Part shown: piece after piece, positions 59,497-64,000 of the stretch
How positions within the stretch are numbered: the first letter of the stretch is position 1
How the letters are laid out: every line of letters begins with the position of its first letter
Assembly (NCBI GenBank): GCA_963762435.1
Contig: CAVXLN010000038.1
Location: 1-64,000 of the forward strand
Length of the DNA stretch: 64,000 nucleotides
Direction of reading: 5' to 3'
Source of the DNA: JAXDMU01 sp963762435
GTDB taxonomy: Bacteria > Pseudomonadota > Alphaproteobacteria > ATCC43930 > CGMCC-115725
The notes under the pieces: generated by a model
What the model was told of the DNA's origin: nothing
Database searches by the model: none
What the model saw: only the letters and a program-made list of their open reading frames with translations
Translations under genes and position numbers: made by a program

Positions 59497-61083
59497 ATGA
59501 TCGCGGCGCGTCTCACACTCGCAGCATTGCTCCTGCTCATCGGCAGTGCCGCGATGCCGGCCAATGCGGCACCCAAGCGCGGCGGCGAGCTCGTCTATGC
59601 CCGCTTTGCCGACTCCCTCTTTCTCGATCCGGTCATCAATGATTCCAATGCCGATATCTGGATTCTGACCAACCTCTACGACACGCTGCTGGAGCCATCG
59701 GCGGACGGCAAGGGGCTGACGCCGGGTCTGGCGCAATCCTGGACGCTCAGCGACGACAAGCTGACCATGACGCTCATGCTCCGCCCCGGCATCGAATTCT
59801 CGGACGGCACGCCGATCGCGGCGAGCGACGTGAAATTCTCGCTCGACCGCGCGCGCGATCCCAAGGCCGGGCAATGGGGCTTCCTGCTCGAGGCGATCAC
59901 CGAGATCGAGACGCCGGCGTCCAACCAGGTGGTGCTGCATCTCGGCCGCCCGGACCCGACGCTGCCGGCCGCGCTTGCCACCTTCAATACCGGCATCATG
60001 CCGGAGCGCGCCTTCATGGCATCACCGGGCAAGACGATGGCGGAGAAGGCCGACGCCTTCGCCAAGCATCCGATCGGCTCCGGCCCCTTCATGCTGACCG
60101 ATTGGCATCAGAATGTCGTGATGCACCTCGCCCGCAACCCGCATTACTGGGCCGATGGCGAGGACGGCAAGAAGCTGCCCTATCTCGACGGCATCCGCTT
60201 CGAGATCATCCCCGACGATGCGACCCGCATCCTGAAGCTTCAGGGCGGCGAGATCGACGGGGCCGAGATGATCCCACTCGCCCGCGTCGGCGAGCTCGCT
60301 TCCGATCCTGCCATCAATATGGTGCTCTTCCCCTCGACCAAGGTCGATTACCTGACCTTCATGGTCCGGCCGAGTTTGAAGGATGGCACTCCCAATCCAC
60401 TCTCCGATACCCGCGTGCGCCAGGCTCTCAATTACGCGCTCGACAAGGACGCCTTCATCCAGGTCGTGGGCTTCGGCCATGGCAAGGCGACAGAGAGCTA
60501 CATGTCGTCGGTGACGCCTTTCGCCGTTCTCAACGGGCCGCTCTATCCCTACGATCCCGACAAGGCCAAGTCGCTGCTGGCCGCGGCGGGCTACGAGAAA
60601 GGCTTCCATCTTTCCATCCTGGTGCGCGCCGGCGGGGCCGACGATGTCGCGGTCGCCTCGGTGGCGCAGCAGATGTGGGGCGAGATCGGCGTCGATCTCT
60701 CGCTCGAGCTGGTCGATGCCGCGACACTCACGGCGCGCTACCGCGCCGGCGATTTTCAGCTGAGGACCGGCGCCTGGACCGACGACATCGCCGATCCCAA
60801 CGAGATCACCTCCTACTTCGCCTATTCGCCCAACATCGAATGCCAGCATTCGGGTTTCGAGGATAAGGAGATCAATGCCGAGTTCGAGGCGAGCCAGCAC
60901 GAGACCGATCCCGCGAAGCGTGCCCAGCTGTTCCGCGACATCCAGGCGCGCTATATCGCCGCCGCCCCCATCGCCTTCCTCTTCGAATCCCCATACGCGG
61001 TGGCACTGTCGAATTCAGTCAAAGGCTTCGTTCAGATCCCGCTCGGCAACAATATGTTCGCAGCAACCTACCTCGAGCGGTGA
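59497..61083 (+). CDS. Peptide ABC transporter substrate-binding protein
   Basis: A 528-residue periplasmic solute-binding protein of family 5 (DppA/GsiB). Signal peptide LTLAALLLLIGSAAMPANAA, then KRGGELVYARFADSLFLDPV. Other family features: LYDTLLE, LRPGIEFSDGTPIAASDVKFSLDRARDP, HPIGSGPFML and YDPDKAKSLLAAAGYEKGF. The start at 59497 (MIAARL) is set by the signal peptide. It opens a five-gene transport operon, and the gene opposite encodes a glutamyltransferase-like enzyme, suggesting glutamyl peptides as cargo (inference). Confidence 0.93.
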   Translation: MIAARLTLAALLLLIGSAAMPANAAPKRGGELVYARFADSLFLDPVINDSNADIWILTNLYDTLLEPSADGKGLTPGLAQSWTLSDDKLTMTLMLRPGIEFSDGTPIAASDVKFSLDRARDPKAGQWGFLLEAITEIETPASNQVVLHLGRPDPTLPAALATFNTGIMPERAFMASPGKTMAEKADAFAKHPIGSGPFMLTDWHQNVVMHLARNPHYWADGEDGKKLPYLDGIRFEIIPDDATRILKLQGGEIDGAEMIPLARVGELASDPAINMVLFPSTKVDYLTFMVRPSLKDGTPNPLSDTRVRQALNYALDKDAFIQVVGFGHGKATESYMSSVTPFAVLNGPLYPYDPDKAKSLLAAAGYEKGFHLSILVRAGGADDVAVASVAQQMWGEIGVDLSLELVDAATLTARYRAGDFQLRTGAWTDDIADPNEITSYFAYSPNIECQHSGFEDKEINAEFEASQHETDPAKRAQLFRDIQARYIAAAPIAFLFESPYAVALSNSVKGFVQIPLGNNMFAATYLER

Positions 61084-61085
61084 GC

Positions 61086-62024
61086 ATGGGGTTCGCACGC
61101 TTCGCCCTTCACCGGCTGCTGCAATCGGTGCCGACTTTCCTCATCATCATGGTGCTGATCTTCGTGCTGGTCCGGCTGCTGCCCGGCGATCCGGCCAGCG
61201 CCATGCTTGGCGACCGGGCCACCGATGCCACGGTCGCCAACCTCAATGCCGCCTTCGGCACCGACCAGCCGATCTGGACCCAGTTCGGGCGCTTCATCGC
61301 CCGGCTCGCCGAGGGCGATCTCGGCAACTCGCAGATCCTGCATACGCCGGTGACCGAGCTCATCGCCGAGCGCCTGCCGATCACGCTGGCGCTGGCCCTC
61401 TTCGCCATGCTGATCGCGGCCGGCCTCGCCATTCCCTTGGCCTTCCTGATGGCGCTCCATCGCGGCCGGCCGATCGATATGGCGCTCAGGGGACTCTTCC
61501 AGCTCGGCCTCTCGATGCCGTCCTTCTATATCGGCCTGATCTTGCTGACCGTGCTCGGCGCCCATCTGCGGCTTTTCCCAGTCGGCGGCATCGGGCGCGG
61601 GCCGCTCGACCTCGTCTACCATTTGTTTCTTCCGGCGCTGACGCTGGGCTTCAGCCTCGCCGCCGTGCTGAGCCGCAGCCTGCGCGCCGCCATCCTCGAT
61701 GTGCTCGGCGCCGACTATGTCGATTTCGCCCGCGCCAAGGGGCTGACCGAGCGCACCGTGCTCGGTCGCCATGTGCTCAGGAACGCGCTCATCTCGACCG
61801 TGACGCTCTTCGGCCTCAATCTCGGCCAGCTGATCGGCGGTGCCGTCATCACCGAGACGGTCTTCGCCATTCCGGGGGTCGGCCGATTGCTCATCGATGC
61901 GGTGTTCGGCCGCGACTATCCGGTGATCGAAGGGCTGACGCTCAGCTTCGCGATCCTGGTCTCGCTCACCTTCATCGCGACCGATCTCTTCCATGCCTGG
62001 CTCGATCCGAGGCTCTATCGATGA
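61086..62024 (+). CDS. Peptide ABC transporter permease, DppB type
   Basis: A 312-residue inner-membrane permease with about six helices. FALHRLLQSVPTFLIIMVLIF starts the protein, and the EAA loop is AAILDVLGADYVDFARAKGLTERTVLGRHVLRN; the family end AIPGVGRLLIDAVFGRDYPVI is intact. A GTG at 61080, overlapping the previous stop, is an alternative start. ATGA overlap with the next permease. Confidence 0.94.
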   Translation: MGFARFALHRLLQSVPTFLIIMVLIFVLVRLLPGDPASAMLGDRATDATVANLNAAFGTDQPIWTQFGRFIARLAEGDLGNSQILHTPVTELIAERLPITLALALFAMLIAAGLAIPLAFLMALHRGRPIDMALRGLFQLGLSMPSFYIGLILLTVLGAHLRLFPVGGIGRGPLDLVYHLFLPALTLGFSLAAVLSRSLRAAILDVLGADYVDFARAKGLTERTVLGRHVLRNALISTVTLFGLNLGQLIGGAVITETVFAIPGVGRLLIDAVFGRDYPVIEGLTLSFAILVSLTFIATDLFHAWLDPRLYR

Positions 62025-62860
62025 GTGCGGCCGTCGCCATCCAGCATCTGCCGCGGCTCCGTCTCTCGATCCCGTTGCTGGCGGGCTGCCTCATCCTGGG
62101 CACCCTCCTCTTCGTGGCCTTCCTGCCCGGCCTCGTCGCCCCCTACGACCCGATCCGCTTCGACTATCACGCGACGCTCCGGCCGCCGAGCTGGAGCCAT
62201 CTCTTCGGCACCGACGCCTATGGCCGCGACATCCTGTCGCGCACGCTCTGGGCGACGCGGATCGATCTCGCCATCGCGATCTTCGCCACGACCGGCCCGA
62301 TGCTGGTCGGCACGCTGATCGGCACGCTGGTGGGCTATTATGGCGGGATCGGCGACATCCTGTTGAGCCGGCTCATCGACATCACCGTCACCTTCCCGTT
62401 CCTGGTGCTGGTGATCGGCATCGTCGCCATTCTGGGGCCGGGTCTCATCAACCTCTATATCGCGATCGGCCTGGTCGATTGGGTCTTCTTCGCCCGCCTC
62501 GCCCGCACCGAGATCCAGCTGCAATGCCGGCTCGATTACGCGCTCGCGGCACGCGGCCTCGGCTACGGCCCGGCGCGCATCATCTTCCGCCATCTGCTGC
62601 CCAACGCGGTGGCGCCGATCCTGACCTACTGGATGACCGACATGGCGCTCGCCATCCTCTTAGGCTCGAGCCTGGGCTATCTCGGCCTCGGCGCCCAACC
62701 GCCGCTCGCCGAATGGGGTGCGCTCATCGCCGAAGGCAAGAATTTCATGGTGACGGCCTGGTGGATCACCGTCTTCCCGGGCACCGCGATCGTGTTCGCA
62801 GGATTGGGCTTCAGCCTCTTCGGCGACGGCCTCGCCGACATCTTGCGCGCGCGCCAATGA
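62021..62860 (+). CDS. Peptide ABC transporter permease, DppC type
   Basis: A 279-residue permease with about six helices. HLFGTDAYGRDILSRTLWATR and the EAA loop LDYALAARGLGYGPARIIFRHLLPN are characteristic, and SSLGYLGLGAQPPLAEWG lies near the end. It pairs with the DppB-type protein to form the membrane channel. ATGA overlaps at both ends indicate translational coupling. Confidence 0.94.
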   Translation: MSAAVAIQHLPRLRLSIPLLAGCLILGTLLFVAFLPGLVAPYDPIRFDYHATLRPPSWSHLFGTDAYGRDILSRTLWATRIDLAIAIFATTGPMLVGTLIGTLVGYYGGIGDILLSRLIDITVTFPFLVLVIGIVAILGPGLINLYIAIGLVDWVFFARLARTEIQLQCRLDYALAARGLGYGPARIIFRHLLPNAVAPILTYWMTDMALAILLGSSLGYLGLGAQPPLAEWGALIAEGKNFMVTAWWITVFPGTAIVFAGLGFSLFGDGLADILRARQ

Positions 62861-63825
62861 CGGAGGCTCTCCTCGAGGTGCGCGGCCTCACCACGCTCTA
62901 CCGCACGGCCGAGCGCACCATCACCGCCGTCGCCGGCATCGATTTCACGGTCCGTCCGGGCGAGATCCTGGGCCTGGTCGGCGAATCCGGCAGCGGCAAG
63001 AGTGCGGCGCTGCGCTCGATCCTGGGATTGATCAAGCCGCCCGGCCAAATCGAAGGCGAGATCCTCTGGCAAGGCCGGGATCTCACGACCCTCTCGCCTG
63101 CAGCACTCCGGCGCGTGCGCGGGGCCGAAATCGCGATGATCTTCCAGGACCCGATGAGCGCGCTTAACCCCGTGCTGACGGTGGGCCAGCAGATCCGCGA
63201 GAGCCTCGCCGCCCATACCGATCTTTCGGGATCCGAGCGCAAGCGCCGCGCCATCGAGCTTCTCGACCTCGTCGGCATTCCGGCAGCAAGCAGGCGCATC
63301 GACGACTACCCCTATCAATTCTCGGGCGGCATCCGGCAGCGCGCGATGATCGCCATCGCCTTGGCGGCCAAGCCCGCCCTGCTGCTCGCCGACGAGCCGA
63401 CCACCGCGCTCGACGTGACCGTGCAGGACCAGATCCTGAAGCTGATCCTGCGCCTGGCCGACGAGCTCCGCATGAGCGTCGTCCTGGTGACGCATGATCT
63501 GGGCGTCGTGGCCGAAAGCTGCGACCGTGTCGCCGTCATGTATGCCGGCCGGATCGTCGAGACCGCCCCCGTCGCCGAGCTCTTCAAGTCGCCGCGCCAC
63601 GCCTACACGCTGGGCCTGCTGCGCTCGATCCCCGGAGGCGGCGTGCCGCGCACGAAGCTGCCCTCGATCGCGGGAATGCCACCGGGACCCGGTGAGCGGA
63701 TCCCCGGCTGCCCCTTCGCGCCCCGCTGCGAATTCGCGGTCGAGCGCTGCGCCGAGCCGCCGGTGGCGCGTCCTCTCGGCCCCGACCGCATCACCTGGTG
63801 CCGCGAGGCGGATCGGCTCCAATGA
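62857..63825 (+). CDS. Peptide ABC transporter ATPase, DppD type
   Basis: A 322-residue ABC ATPase. Walker A GESGSGKSAA, Q-loop FQDPMSALNPVLTVG, signature FSGGIRQRAMIAIAL, Walker B LLLADEPTTALDVT and H-loop VTHDLG are present. The oligopeptide-specific C-terminal domain ends with a Cys-rich CPFAPRCEFAVERC that in relatives binds an Fe-S cluster. The signature reads SGGIRQR, where SGGMRQR or SGGQRQR is more usual. Overlaps the next ATPase gene by 4 nt. Confidence 0.94.
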   Translation: MTEALLEVRGLTTLYRTAERTITAVAGIDFTVRPGEILGLVGESGSGKSAALRSILGLIKPPGQIEGEILWQGRDLTTLSPAALRRVRGAEIAMIFQDPMSALNPVLTVGQQIRESLAAHTDLSGSERKRRAIELLDLVGIPAASRRIDDYPYQFSGGIRQRAMIAIALAAKPALLLADEPTTALDVTVQDQILKLILRLADELRMSVVLVTHDLGVVAESCDRVAVMYAGRIVETAPVAELFKSPRHAYTLGLLRSIPGGGVPRTKLPSIAGMPPGPGERIPGCPFAPRCEFAVERCAEPPVARPLGPDRITWCREADRLQ

Positions 63826-64000
63826 CTCACCTCCTCGAGGTCACCGGCCTCGCCAAGAGCTTCCCGATCCGCAGCGGCGGCAGCAAGCTCCGGCTCCAGG
63901 CGCTGCGCTGCGTCAGCATCGCCCTCGAGCGCGGCGAGACGCTCGGCATCGTCGGCGAATCCGGCAGCGGCAAATCCACGCTTGCCCGTTGCCTGCTGCG
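63822..64000 (+). CDS. Peptide ABC transporter ATPase, DppF type (partial)
   Basis: The first 59 codons of a second ABC ATPase, cut by the window end. MTHLLEVTGLAKSFPIRSG begins the nucleotide-binding domain and Walker A GESGSGKSTLARCLLR is visible. It completes the SBP-DppB-DppC-DppD-DppF order. Confidence 0.92.
   Translation, partial: MTHLLEVTGLAKSFPIRSGGSKLRLQALRCVSIALERGETLGIVGESGSGKSTLARCLL

Overview
The window reads as chromosomal DNA of a GC-rich alphaproteobacterium. A Rhodospirillales-like soil organism is my best guess, from red-type (form IC) Rubisco with CbbX, the Gcl/Hyi/GarR route, and very dense gene packing with many 4-nt ATGA overlaps. This is inference; no rRNA or tRNA gene was seen to place it. 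About 57 protein genes are supported. I saw no insertion sequence, CRISPR array or phage gene.

Layout. (1) 83-10605 is mixed housekeeping and regulation: a DUF4142 protein; a TetR/monothiol glutaredoxin/SDR group; PadR divergent from a Cdd1-type helix-hairpin-helix protein across a perfect palindrome; a DUF3311 + Na+/monocarboxylate symporter pair; an exported mini-catalase; a YeiE-like LysR regulator divergent from a YeiH-type transporter; and a Kef-type K+/H+ antiporter. (2) 10738-15641 is a tight operon of unknown pathway: GntR regulator, creatininase-like amidohydrolase, PanE-like reductase, SDR and M20 peptidase. (3) 15841-17872 holds a small Cys-rich membrane protein and phosphoglucomutase. 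(4) 18018-26995 is a Calvin-cycle locus: cbbR divergent from cbbF-P-T-A-L-S-X. (5) 27648-42476 is an exopolysaccharide locus with initiating transferase, Wza-like exporter, Wzz-like co-polymerase, a P-loop-degenerate kinase-like protein, four glycosyltransferases, polymerase, GH16 hydrolase, pyruvyl transferase, methyltransferase-like protein and flippase. (6) 42622-49326 carries four tandem paralogues of a secreted metallo-beta-lactamase-fold hydrolase followed by a periplasmic binding protein, divergent from an IclR regulator at 49863. (7) 50772-57439 covers two-carbon metabolism: a lactate/glycolate-type permease, glycerate 2-kinase, tartronate semialdehyde reductase, hydroxypyruvate isomerase and glyoxylate carboligase. 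(8) 57675-64000 has a gamma-glutamyltransferase-like protein divergent from a Dpp-type peptide ABC transporter that runs off the end of the window.

How it fits together. CbbR controls CO2 fixation through the cbb operon and CbbX re-activates Rubisco. The glycolate that Rubisco oxygenation produces could return as glyoxylate, then tartronate semialdehyde, glycerate and phosphoglycerate through the genes of region 7. Phosphoglucomutase could supply glucose-1-phosphate for sugar nucleotides used by the polysaccharide locus. The least explained parts are the four-copy secreted metallohydrolase array with conserved intercistronic hairpins, and the creatininase/PanE-like/SDR/M20 operon.
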